From Rhodopirellula europaea 6C (GTDB taxonomy: Bacteria > Planctomycetota > Planctomycetia > Pirellulales > Pirellulaceae): a stretch of 41,104 nt of DNA. The notes beneath the pieces were generated by a model. It saw nothing but the letters and a program-made list of their open reading frames with translations. It did no database searches and was not told the origin of the DNA. The stretch is taken from the NCBI RefSeq assembly GCF_000338295.1, contig NZ_ANMO01000109.1, positions 1-41,104 of the forward strand. The letters are read 5' to 3'. A program made the translations under genes and the position numbers. Within the stretch, counting starts at the first letter, position 1, and each line of letters begins with the position of its first letter. Shown piece by piece: positions 1 to 7,717 of this stretch.

Positions 1-1
1 C

Positions 2-109
2 AGCACCAAAGATGCGCATGGGTCTCCGACTGAGAGCCTCAGTCGGTTACGGGAAGCGTTCTCGATTGCGTTCCATCCCCCCGAGTTGATCCGTCATATC
101 GGAGGATAA
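2..109 (+). CDS. Possible C-terminal end of an upstream gene (partial)
   Basis: The second frame is open from the left edge of the window to a TAA at 107-109 and gives 35 residues ending in FHPPELIRHIGG. The peptide has ordinary protein composition, and the other two plus-strand frames hit stops earlier. An open stretch this short can occur by chance, so this is only a plausible 3' end of a gene that begins outside the window. No family is recognisable. The hairpin at 26-46 (CCGACTGA, 5-nt loop, TCAGTCGG) lies inside it. Confidence 0.35.
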   Translation, partial: STKDAHGSPTESLSRLREAFSIAFHPPELIRHIGG

Positions 110-241
110 ACGGGCGAAAACGAGCGGTAGATTCGCGAAACGCTCCCCTACCTCGGATTCTTTGCCGTCGCTTGAAGACGGTTCGCTGAGGTGACTAAGC
201 TGATGCGGTCTCGCCTCGATCTCACCTGGGTTTTCACAACC

Positions 242-2071
242 ATGAAACGCCTCTGCTCGCCAGTCCTTGCACTCCTGTTTCTCGCAACCTCACCTGTCCA
301 AGGGGGCGATCTTCAGATCCCCGTCATTAAAGATGGCGAGGCACAAATCATCAAGGAACTGGAAGACTCGGACTACTGGATCCGCCATGACCTTTGGGTG
401 GAAACGGAGTTCGATTTGGACGGCGATGGGAAGCTCGACCGGATGCACGTCAGCGTCACGCGTCCAACGCAAACTGATACCCAGTCGCTGAAGCTTCCAG
501 TCATCTACAACTCAAGTCCTTACTTCGCGGGGACCACCGGTGCCGATGAATCCTACTTCTGGGACGCCCGGCAAGAACTCGGTGCCGAACCACCCAAACG
601 ATCCGCTGCTCCCGCGATTGAACGCGAAGGCACACGCCCGATCATCTCCAAACGACATGTCAAAGACTGGCTGCCTCGTGGGTTCGTCGTCGTTCATTCC
701 AGTGCCCCAGGCACCGGCCTTTCACAGGGTTGCCCAACGGTCGGTGACGATCCCGAAGCGTTGGCTCCCAAAGCCGTGATCGATTGGTTGTGCGGACGCG
801 GCAAAGGATTCACGGAACCCTTCGGTGGCGACCCCGTGGAAGCCTATTGGTCATCAGGCAAAGTCGGCATGACGGGGACCAGCTACAACGGCACGATCCC
901 GTTGGCCGCCGCGACAACAGGAGTCGAGGGACTGGAAGTCATCATCCCCGTCGCACCCAACACGTCTTACTACCACTACTACCGATCCAATGGATTGGTA
1001 CGCCATCCCGGTGGTTACCTCGGGGAAGACATCGACATCCTGTACGACTTCATTCACAGCGGTGGCGATGAAGAGATTCGAGCGTACTGCGATTGCCATG
1101 TCCGTGACGAACAGATGATGGCCAACCAAGACCGAGCGACCGGTGACTACAACGATTTCTGGTACTCACGCGATTACTTGAACCGCGTCGATGGAGTGAA
1201 AGCGGCGGTGCTCATGGCGCATGCCTTCAATGATTGGAACGTCGTTCCCGAACACAGCATCCGGATTTACGAAGCGTTGAAAAAGAACGGTGTCGAAACC
1301 CAACTGTTCATGCACCAAGGCGGGCACGGCGGACCTCCACCGATCAGCATGATGAATCGCTGGTTCACTCACTATCTCTATGGCGAAGACAACGGCGTCG
1401 AAAAGGGTTCGAATTCGTGGATCGTTCGCGAAAGCGATGAGCGGACCAAACCAACCGAGTACCCGGAATACCCGCACCCGGAAGCAAAAGACGTGATGGT
1501 CTATCCGGTTCCTGGTGCTCCCCAACGTGGGCGTTTGCGGACATCCCCCCTCACCGAACCAATCACGGAAACGTTGATCGACAACTTTTCGTTCCCAGGC
1601 GAAGCGTTGGCACAAGCCGAATACACCGAACATCGCTTGATCTACGCCACACCCGAATTGAGCGAACCAGTTCATCTCTCAGGAACACCGCGAATCAAAC
1701 TGCGACTTGCGTGCGATCGTCCCGCCGCCAACCTGAGCGTCTGGTTGGTCTCGTTGCCTTGGAACACAAAGAAGAACTCCAAGATCACCGACAACATCAC
1801 CACTCGCGGATGGGCCGATCCTCAGAACATCGAATCCATGCGAGAAAGCAAACCGCTCGTCCCGGGCCAGTTCTATGACATCGAGTTCGACCTGCAACCC
1901 GATGACCAAGTCATCGCCAAAGGACAACAGATCGGACTGATGGTCTTTTCCAGCGATCGCGATTACACGCTGCATCCCACGCCGGGCACCAAGCTCACGA
2001 TCGATCTTCAGCACACTCAACTGAGTTTACCTGTTGTCGGCGGAACGCTTCCGCTCGAATCGCAGGACTGA
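242..2071 (+). CDS. Secreted CocE/NonD-family (S15) hydrolase, Xaa-Pro dipeptidyl-peptidase-like
   Basis: An exported alpha/beta hydrolase of the S15 family, which contains X-Pro dipeptidyl-peptidases and cocaine-esterase-like acylases. The ATG at 242 gives a short basic start and a hydrophobic signal peptide ending near PVQG. An in-frame ATG at 203 has a better Shine-Dalgarno (GAGGTG at 187-192) and would add 13 residues, so the start is not settled. The catalytic triad is visible: Ser214 in GTSYNG, Asp331 in FNDWN and His362 in QGGHGG. The last ~200 residues match the non-catalytic jelly-roll PepX_C domain (PDDQVIAKGQQIGLM, DYTLHPTPGT). An acidic DLDGDGKLD loop near the mature N-terminus looks like a calcium-binding insert. 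Length (609 aa) is normal for the family. The true substrate (peptide, ester or amide) cannot be read from the sequence. It stands alone and is closed by the hairpin at 2090-2119. Confidence 0.88.
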   Translation: MKRLCSPVLALLFLATSPVQGGDLQIPVIKDGEAQIIKELEDSDYWIRHDLWVETEFDLDGDGKLDRMHVSVTRPTQTDTQSLKLPVIYNSSPYFAGTTGADESYFWDARQELGAEPPKRSAAPAIEREGTRPIISKRHVKDWLPRGFVVVHSSAPGTGLSQGCPTVGDDPEALAPKAVIDWLCGRGKGFTEPFGGDPVEAYWSSGKVGMTGTSYNGTIPLAAATTGVEGLEVIIPVAPNTSYYHYYRSNGLVRHPGGYLGEDIDILYDFIHSGGDEEIRAYCDCHVRDEQMMANQDRATGDYNDFWYSRDYLNRVDGVKAAVLMAHAFNDWNVVPEHSIRIYEALKKNGVETQLFMHQGGHGGPPPISMMNRWFTHYLYGEDNGVEKGSNSWIVRESDERTKPTEYPEYPHPEAKDVMVYPVPGAPQRGRLRTSPLTEPITETLIDNFSFPGEALAQAEYTEHRLIYATPELSEPVHLSGTPRIKLRLACDRPAANLSVWLVSLPWNTKKNSKITDNITTRGWADPQNIESMRESKPLVPGQFYDIEFDLQPDDQVIAKGQQIGLMVFSSDRDYTLHPTPGTKLTIDLQHTQLSLPVVGGTLPLESQD

Positions 2072-2089
2072 TCAGCGAGCTCGCCAAAT

Positions 2090-2119
2090 CAAGACGACTT
2101 GCTCGCGGAAGTCGTCTTG
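2090..2119. terminator. Hairpin between convergent genes, likely bidirectional terminator
   Basis: A perfect 11-bp inverted repeat (CAAGACGACTT / AAGTCGTCTTG) with an 8-nt loop fills most of the 53-nt gap between the stop of the S15 hydrolase (2071) and the end of the opposing gene (2125). There is no clear U-tract on either side, so termination is inferred from position and stem quality. Confidence 0.65.
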
Positions 2120-2124
2120 GTCAC

Positions 2125-3420
2125 TCAAAGCGATAGGCGAAGATCAAACACCATGCGGGTGTCGAACCAGTCGTCATCGGCGGCGGTGATGCCGGTCGCG
2201 AATCCGAATTCCCACAAACCCATGTCGTTCTCGGGTCCCAGTACAAAGCGAGCACCCGGATAGAATTCGATCGCGGTTTCACCGTCGACGGACCGCAGCG
2301 TGCCCGCTGAATCGTGATAGCCGCCATACAGAAACGATAGTGTTCGAACCTCGAAGGTCGGCAAGAATGCGAACACATCGCTTTCCGCTGCGATCGTGCT
2401 GACACCCCAGCCCGTGGTCAACACATCTCCGGCGACGCCAGCGGTTCCTTTGATGGGAGTCCAATATTTGACTTCGCCGAAGACGTAGGTTTCTGGACGA
2501 AGACAGCGTCGCCCCAGCAATCCAAATTCCAGCGACGTGTGACCGGTTCCCAGGCCTCGGTCGGCGGGACCACTCGCCAAATAAGTTCGAAAGATTGTCG
2601 CAACCTTCGTGCGTTTGCCATCAACCAACAGAGCTTGAGCACCCAGGACGATGTCACCAAAACCGGTCGTGTTCCCGTTCACTTCCGGGTCCACCGACCG
2701 CATCGTGTACTGCGTCAACGCCATCAATCGCTCCGTCCCCGCAGCAAGTCGAAAGATCAGATCTTGCGAGTTCACGCCCGACTCGTTGTCTGGCGGGTCG
2801 CCCCAGTAATACTCCGCTCGATCCGGCGTTCGCAGCCCGTGGTCGACTTGGTAGCGGATGCCCACGTGAGCTGGAACGATCGCGGTGTCCAAAACGTTGG
2901 GAGCAAACATCACTCGTTCGTAACCGATGCCACGATCACGCGAACGATTTTGACGAAAGTGGGCTCCGGGGCTGAGACGTTCCAACGCTTCGTGAATGTT
3001 TGGGAACGACAGATCCTGCCAAGGAGTCCACTGGCTGGAAACCAGTTCGCGGCATTGATTGCAGCCGCAGCCCACATCGCACCCCGACTCGCAATTGCAA
3101 GTTGACTGACAACCACAACTCGAGCCAACCGGGTTGTCACCGCCAATCGCCAACCAATCCGCGGATTCGCCGACGATAGGCTCGGGGTAGATGCTCGGTG
3201 AGCCGATCGAAATCGACTCGATTTCGCCACGCGGGACGGGAAGCGGTTCAAAAAGAGGTGCTTCGATCAAACCTTCCGCGTGCAGCGGTGCGTCCGAGAG
3301 CGAGTCATGGCGCAGCAGCGGGGCACCGAGGTTGTTCCACACCACCGGATCTTGAGCCGAAAGCGGAAACGCCAACACGGCGTGCGAAAGCAGCAGAGCG
3401 ATGAGGACGGGTTTGATCAC
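2125..3420 (-). CDS. Exported Cys-rich protein, probably outer-membrane beta-barrel; function unknown
   Basis: The frame is open up to 3582, but the GTG at 3420 is preferred because it places a clean signal peptide (IKPVLIALLLSHAVLAF) at the N-terminus. The mature protein starts with a low-complexity linker and then a segment with eight cysteines in 22 residues (plus-strand positions about 3052-3120; pattern CxC, CxC, CxxxC, CxC, CxxC). The remaining ~300 residues alternate polar and hydrophobic/aromatic residues with many Gly and short turns (YWGDPPDNE, WFDTRMVFDLRLSL) and end in an amphipathic strand with a C-terminal Leu. This is the usual look of a transmembrane beta-barrel. I do not recognise a named family. 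The cysteines could form disulfides or bind metal. It is divergent from the T6SS gene tssK with a ~226-nt shared upstream region. Nothing links it functionally to secretion except position. Confidence 0.72.
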   Translation of the reverse strand: MIKPVLIALLLSHAVLAFPLSAQDPVVWNNLGAPLLRHDSLSDAPLHAEGLIEAPLFEPLPVPRGEIESISIGSPSIYPEPIVGESADWLAIGGDNPVGSSCGCQSTCNCESGCDVGCGCNQCRELVSSQWTPWQDLSFPNIHEALERLSPGAHFRQNRSRDRGIGYERVMFAPNVLDTAIVPAHVGIRYQVDHGLRTPDRAEYYWGDPPDNESGVNSQDLIFRLAAGTERLMALTQYTMRSVDPEVNGNTTGFGDIVLGAQALLVDGKRTKVATIFRTYLASGPADRGLGTGHTSLEFGLLGRRCLRPETYVFGEVKYWTPIKGTAGVAGDVLTTGWGVSTIAAESDVFAFLPTFEVRTLSFLYGGYHDSAGTLRSVDGETAIEFYPGARFVLGPENDMGLWEFGFATGITAADDDWFDTRMVFDLRLSL

Positions 3421-3646
3421 ACTTCGTCGCGGGGCCTGGATAATGCGGCAGTTCACTTCGCGAGTCAAAGTGAAGTCACGACAACCGTGAAAGCATGTCG
3501 TGAAACTAAGAGTGGCTGTCTGTATCGGTAATATCGTCTGGAAGTATGCACGCAAATTAGCTAATCTCCGACCACATACCAAGATTGGGGCTTGCTAGAG
3601 TCAAATGGATTTGACGGCACCCAGCCAACGTTCGGAAAGGAATCCG
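3421..3646. promoter_or_regulatory. Divergent upstream region between the Cys-rich protein and tssK
   Basis: These 226 nt separate two divergent starts (GTG 3420 minus, ATG 3647 plus) and must hold the promoters of both, including the T6SS operon. A perfect 7-bp inverted repeat TTCACTT-N9-AAGTGAA (3452-3474) could be an operator. A good Shine-Dalgarno (GGAAAGG, 3634-3640) precedes tssK. I could not find a convincing -35/-10 pair or a sigma-54 site. Confidence 0.45.
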
Positions 3647-5143
3647 ATGCAGAATCTTGCGGTCCATTGGCACGAGGGACTGTTCCTCCGACCACACCAT
3701 CTTCAAGCATGGGATCGCCATTGGCAGGAAAGCCAAGCGGCATCTTCACGCTGGCAGAACCCCTACAGCTATGGACTGGCGAGCATCTCGATCAATGCGG
3801 ATGCGCTCGCGCTGGGATTTTTCCAACTCGACGGCGTCCGAGCCAAAATGCCCGAGGGCACGTTGGTGGAATTGGCCGTGGGAGAATCAACCGAACGAGT
3901 TGACCTGCGAGCGGGATTTGCCGTTTCCGGTGCCACTCCCTCGACTTCCGAAACATCGGACGCTGCTCACGAAACCATTCCGGTTGGCGGCGGCGACAGC
4001 GTCGACGTGTTCCTTGCGGTTCCTCGGTTGCAGCTTGGTGTTTCCAACGTGGCCGAAGGCGATCAAGCCGAAGGAGCCCGTTTTCGCCAACTTCAGATTC
4101 ATGTTCCGGACGAAACCGATGGCGCCAGCGTCGAACCCGTCCTGTTTCGCCGCGTCAACGCCGTCCTCAAACTTTCGACCGAAGACCTGACCGGTTACGA
4201 CGTGTTACGGATCGCTCGTGTGAAACGAGGCACGGTTGGCGGAGCGATCGCGGAACTGGACGAACGGTACGTCCCACCGTTGATGGATTGTGCCGCATGG
4301 TCCCAAATGAGACAGCGTTTTCTGCGGCCGATCCACGACATGATGATGCTCAAGATCGAACTGTTGTCGCAGCTCGTCAATGATCGCAGCGTTCGAATGG
4401 ACGCCGAGCAACCCGGTGACCTCCAACGCATCTTGATGCTTCAAACGCTCAACCAAGCCGCTGCGGTTCTCGGTGTTCTAAATCAATCCAGCGGCGTCCA
4501 TCCGTGGAACGCCTACGTAGAACTCAGCCGTGTCGCCGGGGGTTTGGATCTGTTTGGTGAAACACGATCTTTGCAGGCGATCGCCGCTTACGATCACGAT
4601 GCAATCGGCCCGCTGTTTCAAGAGTTGCGACGAAGAATTGAATCGCGAATCGCAGCGGTCGGCCAGAACGCCTACCAACAACGCTTCTTCATCGGAGCAG
4701 GTTTGGGCATGCAGGTCAGCCTGGACCCGCAATGGTTGACAAGCGATTGGCAGTGCGTTTTGGGCGTGCGTCGTGGCAAACTCTCCGCCGCGGGACTCGA
4801 CAAGCTGCTCTCGCCTGGTTTCCTCGATTGGAAAATGGGCAGTGCCCGACAAGTCGAAACGCTGTACAGCAAACGCGCGATGGGATTGGAACTGAAACCA
4901 TTGCGAGAAGTCCCCCGAGTCTTGCCGTCTCAATCGGACTGGAGCTTCTTCGAGATCAGCGGTCGCGGCCCGGCCTGGACCGACGTCTTGGACACCGGCA
5001 CGATCGCACTTCGAATTCGCGAACAATTGATTGACGATCCGCAAAAGTTGGCGGGCAATCAAACCCTGAAGGTTCGCATGGACGCTCACACCACTTCCTT
5101 GCAATTCGCGATCTTCGCGACCAAGCGATCGGATTCAGTGTGA
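3647..5143 (+). CDS. tssK: T6SS baseplate protein TssK (ImpJ/VasE)
   Basis: TssK links the T6SS baseplate to the inner-membrane complex by contacting TssF/TssG on one side and TssL/TssM on the other. The ATG at 3647 is chosen over the upstream in-frame codon at 3605 because GGAAAGG sits 6 nt before it and because the protein then begins in family register, with WHEGLFLRPHHLQ at residues 8-20 matching the TssK N-terminal signature (W-x-E-G-x-F-L-x-P-x-H). The length of 498 aa is slightly above the usual ~450. The acidic Ala/Ser/Thr-rich stretch near residues 95-125 looks like a linker inside the N-terminal shell domain. It is the first gene of the cluster. Its TGA overlaps the ATG of tssL by one base (TGATG), so the two are translationally coupled. 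Confidence 0.95.
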   Translation: MQNLAVHWHEGLFLRPHHLQAWDRHWQESQAASSRWQNPYSYGLASISINADALALGFFQLDGVRAKMPEGTLVELAVGESTERVDLRAGFAVSGATPSTSETSDAAHETIPVGGGDSVDVFLAVPRLQLGVSNVAEGDQAEGARFRQLQIHVPDETDGASVEPVLFRRVNAVLKLSTEDLTGYDVLRIARVKRGTVGGAIAELDERYVPPLMDCAAWSQMRQRFLRPIHDMMMLKIELLSQLVNDRSVRMDAEQPGDLQRILMLQTLNQAAAVLGVLNQSSGVHPWNAYVELSRVAGGLDLFGETRSLQAIAAYDHDAIGPLFQELRRRIESRIAAVGQNAYQQRFFIGAGLGMQVSLDPQWLTSDWQCVLGVRRGKLSAAGLDKLLSPGFLDWKMGSARQVETLYSKRAMGLELKPLREVPRVLPSQSDWSFFEISGRGPAWTDVLDTGTIALRIREQLIDDPQKLAGNQTLKVRMDAHTTSLQFAIFATKRSDSV

Positions 5144-5787
5144 TGAATGAATCACTCGAACAATTTGCGGACGACTACACCGAATGCGTGCTGGCGTTGA
5201 TCGACCGGTTGCATGCCGACGAGCCCTTGGATCCCGTCGCCATTCACCAAACTTTGTCGCAACGTTTGACCGAAGCGCGGCAAAGTCACCATCACGATGA
5301 TCGCTGGGAAGAAGCGATGTACGCATTGGTTTCTCTGACCGATGAGTTGTTGCTGGAGATGCCATGGTCCGGTCGATCTTGGTGGAACGATCACGTGTTG
5401 GAAGCCAGCCTGTTTGGTTCACGTGATTGCAGCGAACGCTTCTATCAGATGGCTGCCGTCGCCAGTCGTGAATCCTCCAACGGCGTGTTGCGAGTCTTCC
5501 ACGATTGCGTCCTGTTGGGATTCCGTGGCGTGTACTCCATTCCAGGTCTGTCAGAAGCCACCACGAAAGAACTGGGCATTCCAGCAACGTTGGAACTTTG
5601 GCTGGAAAAGACACAGCACCAACTCAGCAGCGATGCTGCCGAGGTCGACCCTCCAGCGCGCCTGCATCGATCTCTGAGTGGAGCGGCACCGAACACGACG
5701 CGACGAAGCATCGTTTGGTGGACGGTCGCGGCGGCAACGATGTTGATCGCCAACATCACGATGTACACGCTTTCGGCGGGAAAGTAA
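5143..5787 (+). CDS. tssL: T6SS inner-membrane protein TssL (DotU/IcmH family)
   Basis: TssL is the small, tail-anchored cytoplasmic-side subunit of the T6SS membrane complex. The 214 residues match the DotU fold: an N-terminal helical bundle, the conserved ALVSLTDELLL...PW segment (~residues 55-70), the LFGSRDCSERFY motif (~85-100) and VLLGFRGVYSI (~120-130). A single C-terminal membrane helix (about 188-208) leaves only a few residues outside. There is no OmpA/peptidoglycan-binding extension, so cell-wall anchoring is not provided by this protein. The ATG at 5143 overlaps the tssK stop. A GTG one codon upstream is the alternative start. Confidence 0.95.
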   Translation: MNESLEQFADDYTECVLALIDRLHADEPLDPVAIHQTLSQRLTEARQSHHHDDRWEEAMYALVSLTDELLLEMPWSGRSWWNDHVLEASLFGSRDCSERFYQMAAVASRESSNGVLRVFHDCVLLGFRGVYSIPGLSEATTKELGIPATLELWLEKTQHQLSSDAAEVDPPARLHRSLSGAAPNTTRRSIVWWTVAAATMLIANITMYTLSAGK

Positions 5788-5820
5788 TGCCAATCCCATA
5801 CAACTCGACGAGAACGATCG

Positions 5821-7566
5821 ATGTCCGATGAGCCAACGCCCAGTCTGAAAGATCGCCTGAAATCGCGACTGAACGTGTCGTTGGCCGCCATGGTTGCCGC
5901 GTTGGTGGGAATCGGTCTGCTGGTTTTGGCCGCAGCCGCTTGGTTGGTCTACTCAATCGACCCGACGCGAATCGCTTGGGGCGACTACATGACGCTTCAG
6001 CGTGGTGTTTGGTTGCTAGTTCTTTGGGCACTTTCCTGCGTGGTCACCTATGTGACGGTGCGCATTTGGATGGCGGACATTCCGCTCGGCGACGCTCGCG
6101 TTCGTGCCGGTTGGAAAACGGGCATGCAATTGCTGTCGCAGCATAGCGTGGGACTCAACCAAATCCCTTGCTTCTTGGTGTTGGGCTGTGAAACACGACA
6201 TCAACAAGAATCGTGGCTCGGATCCGAAGGGGCTCCCGTCGCTCAATCCACGTCGGAAGGCTCTCCCGCAATCGATTGGCATCTTTCCAAAGATCGCTTG
6301 CTGATCTTCTGCCGAGACATTGGTGTGTATGGGACACTCCTGCGAAGCGGAACATCGGACGAACACGCCGAGCAGCCAAAATCAGTTCCAGACCATGTCG
6401 CCGAGGCATCTGATTCACCGTCCGCGTCACCGTCGGATGCAAACGCCAGCGAAGAGCCCGTAGCGGACAGCGACGAATCATCCATAGGTGATTCAACCGA
6501 CGACGCGCCAGCAACGGAACCTCACGCCGAACCACTTGCCGCCGGTGCAAACCCATCCGCCGTTGCAGTGGCTCAGCCTCAAACTCAGGCAGCAAAGACA
6601 CAGTCCACCTCCGTCACTCACGCCATGCAATCGCTCGAACGAGCCGATCGCTTGGTCCAAGACGCTCAATCGATCCGGCCGATGACTCAGCCCACTCGGG
6701 CGATCCCTGATTCGCTGTCCTCGGTTCGCACCACACAATCACAGCAAGAGCTGTCCGATTTGTGTGCACGATTGCGAGCCGAACGGTTTCCACACGCCCC
6801 CATCAACGGCACGCTTGTGATGGTGGATTCGCGAATGATCGCCGAAGGAGGCTCTTCGCCCGGTGAGTCGGGCCGAAAAATCGGACGAGCGATCCGTCGC
6901 GACCTCGATCAGATGCAATCCGAATTGGGAATCGCCAGCCCGGTGACCATGATGATCGCCGAGAATGATCATCCCGACGACTACAAGGAACTGCAACGAC
7001 GCTTGCGGATGGTGGAACAACAATCGTCGGTGGCATTGGGCAAACCATTTGTCTCGGAAGAGATTCCCACCGGCGAAGCAATGAACCAATTGGCAAATGA
7101 CACGATTCGAGAGATCGAAAATCGTGTCAAACAGGTTTTTCAAGTGCCACGTTCGCTCACCCAACCTCAAAACCATCGCTTGGTTCGCGTTCTGATCCAG
7201 TGTCGTCGCTGGCGTTCCTCCCTGCGAAGCCTGATGGTCGAAAGCTGTGCAGCGAATCCGGTGGACATGTCGTCTTCGCATTCCGGAAGCATGTCGGAAG
7301 TCAACGCACCGATCGTCAGTGGTCTGTTTGTCGCATCGCCAGGCCAACGCTCGGCCAAGAGCAACGGAACGAAGGGACACTTCTTTGAGTCCGTCGTCGC
7401 ACACATGATCGACCAACAAAATCATTTGGCTTGGACGTCGGAAGAACGACAGGCCTGGCGACGTCACCAGCGTTTCGCGGCGTCGCTGATGGTGGTCACA
7501 GGAATCTTGATCGCACTGTTTCTCACGCAACTTTGGATCTTGTTGCGACCCATCATTTTCACTTGA
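5821..7566 (+). CDS. tssM: Short TssM/IcmF-like protein lacking the periplasmic half
   Basis: Position after tssL and several segments identify a TssM relative, but at 581 aa it is about half the usual ~1100-1200. Two membrane helices lie at ~21-46 and ~62-84. The segment LVLGCETRHQQ (~119-129) occupies the Walker A place of IcmF but has no GxxxxGK[ST]. IFCRDIGVY (~162-170) aligns with the Walker B-like DTAGRY and is also lost. Residues ~175-270 are an acidic, Pro/Ala/Ser-rich linker. HAPINGTLVMVDSRMI and the following GIASPVTMMIAEND segment match the IcmF 'LNGVI...' and 'LPVYLVFTK.D' regions. A third membrane helix at ~553-575 ends the protein, exactly where the periplasmic domain that binds TssJ and the outer membrane normally begins. 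The frame is intact, with an ordinary stop and codon use like its neighbours, so this appears to be a stable short form and not a fresh truncation. It lies 33 nt after tssL. Confidence 0.82.
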   Translation: MSDEPTPSLKDRLKSRLNVSLAAMVAALVGIGLLVLAAAAWLVYSIDPTRIAWGDYMTLQRGVWLLVLWALSCVVTYVTVRIWMADIPLGDARVRAGWKTGMQLLSQHSVGLNQIPCFLVLGCETRHQQESWLGSEGAPVAQSTSEGSPAIDWHLSKDRLLIFCRDIGVYGTLLRSGTSDEHAEQPKSVPDHVAEASDSPSASPSDANASEEPVADSDESSIGDSTDDAPATEPHAEPLAAGANPSAVAVAQPQTQAAKTQSTSVTHAMQSLERADRLVQDAQSIRPMTQPTRAIPDSLSSVRTTQSQQELSDLCARLRAERFPHAPINGTLVMVDSRMIAEGGSSPGESGRKIGRAIRRDLDQMQSELGIASPVTMMIAENDHPDDYKELQRRLRMVEQQSSVALGKPFVSEEIPTGEAMNQLANDTIREIENRVKQVFQVPRSLTQPQNHRLVRVLIQCRRWRSSLRSLMVESCAANPVDMSSSHSGSMSEVNAPIVSGLFVASPGQRSAKSNGTKGHFFESVVAHMIDQQNHLAWTSEERQAWRRHQRFAASLMVVTGILIALFLTQLWILLRPIIFT

Positions 7567-7586
7567 TGCCATTCAGCGCTTTTGGA

Positions 7587-7653
7587 TGATTCCACGCATT
7601 TCTTGAAAAAAGGAATCAAAGTGACTCAGGGTTCAGAATCGAAAAGTCGATTC
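7587..7653. promoter_or_regulatory. Intergenic region with two inverted repeats between tssM and tssA
   Basis: The 151-nt gap (7567-7717) is one of the larger gaps in the T6SS set. It holds TGATTCC (7587-7593) pairing with GGAATCA (7612-7618), and a second hairpin GAATCGA-AAAG-TCGATTC (7636-7653). Neither is followed by a U-run. They may attenuate read-through from tssKLM or be part of a separate promoter for tssA-tssC. The function is inferred. Confidence 0.4.
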
Positions 7654-7717
7654 AATCGCTACAGGCAAATATCCAGACAGTGATGAGTGTCCGCCAAACC
7701 AAGCCCCGACATCGTTC

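Noticed and set aside
26-46. Hairpin CCGACTGA-GAGCC-TCAGTCGG as a terminator at the left edge
   Set aside because: It may lie inside the end of an upstream coding frame that stops at 109, and no U-run follows it.
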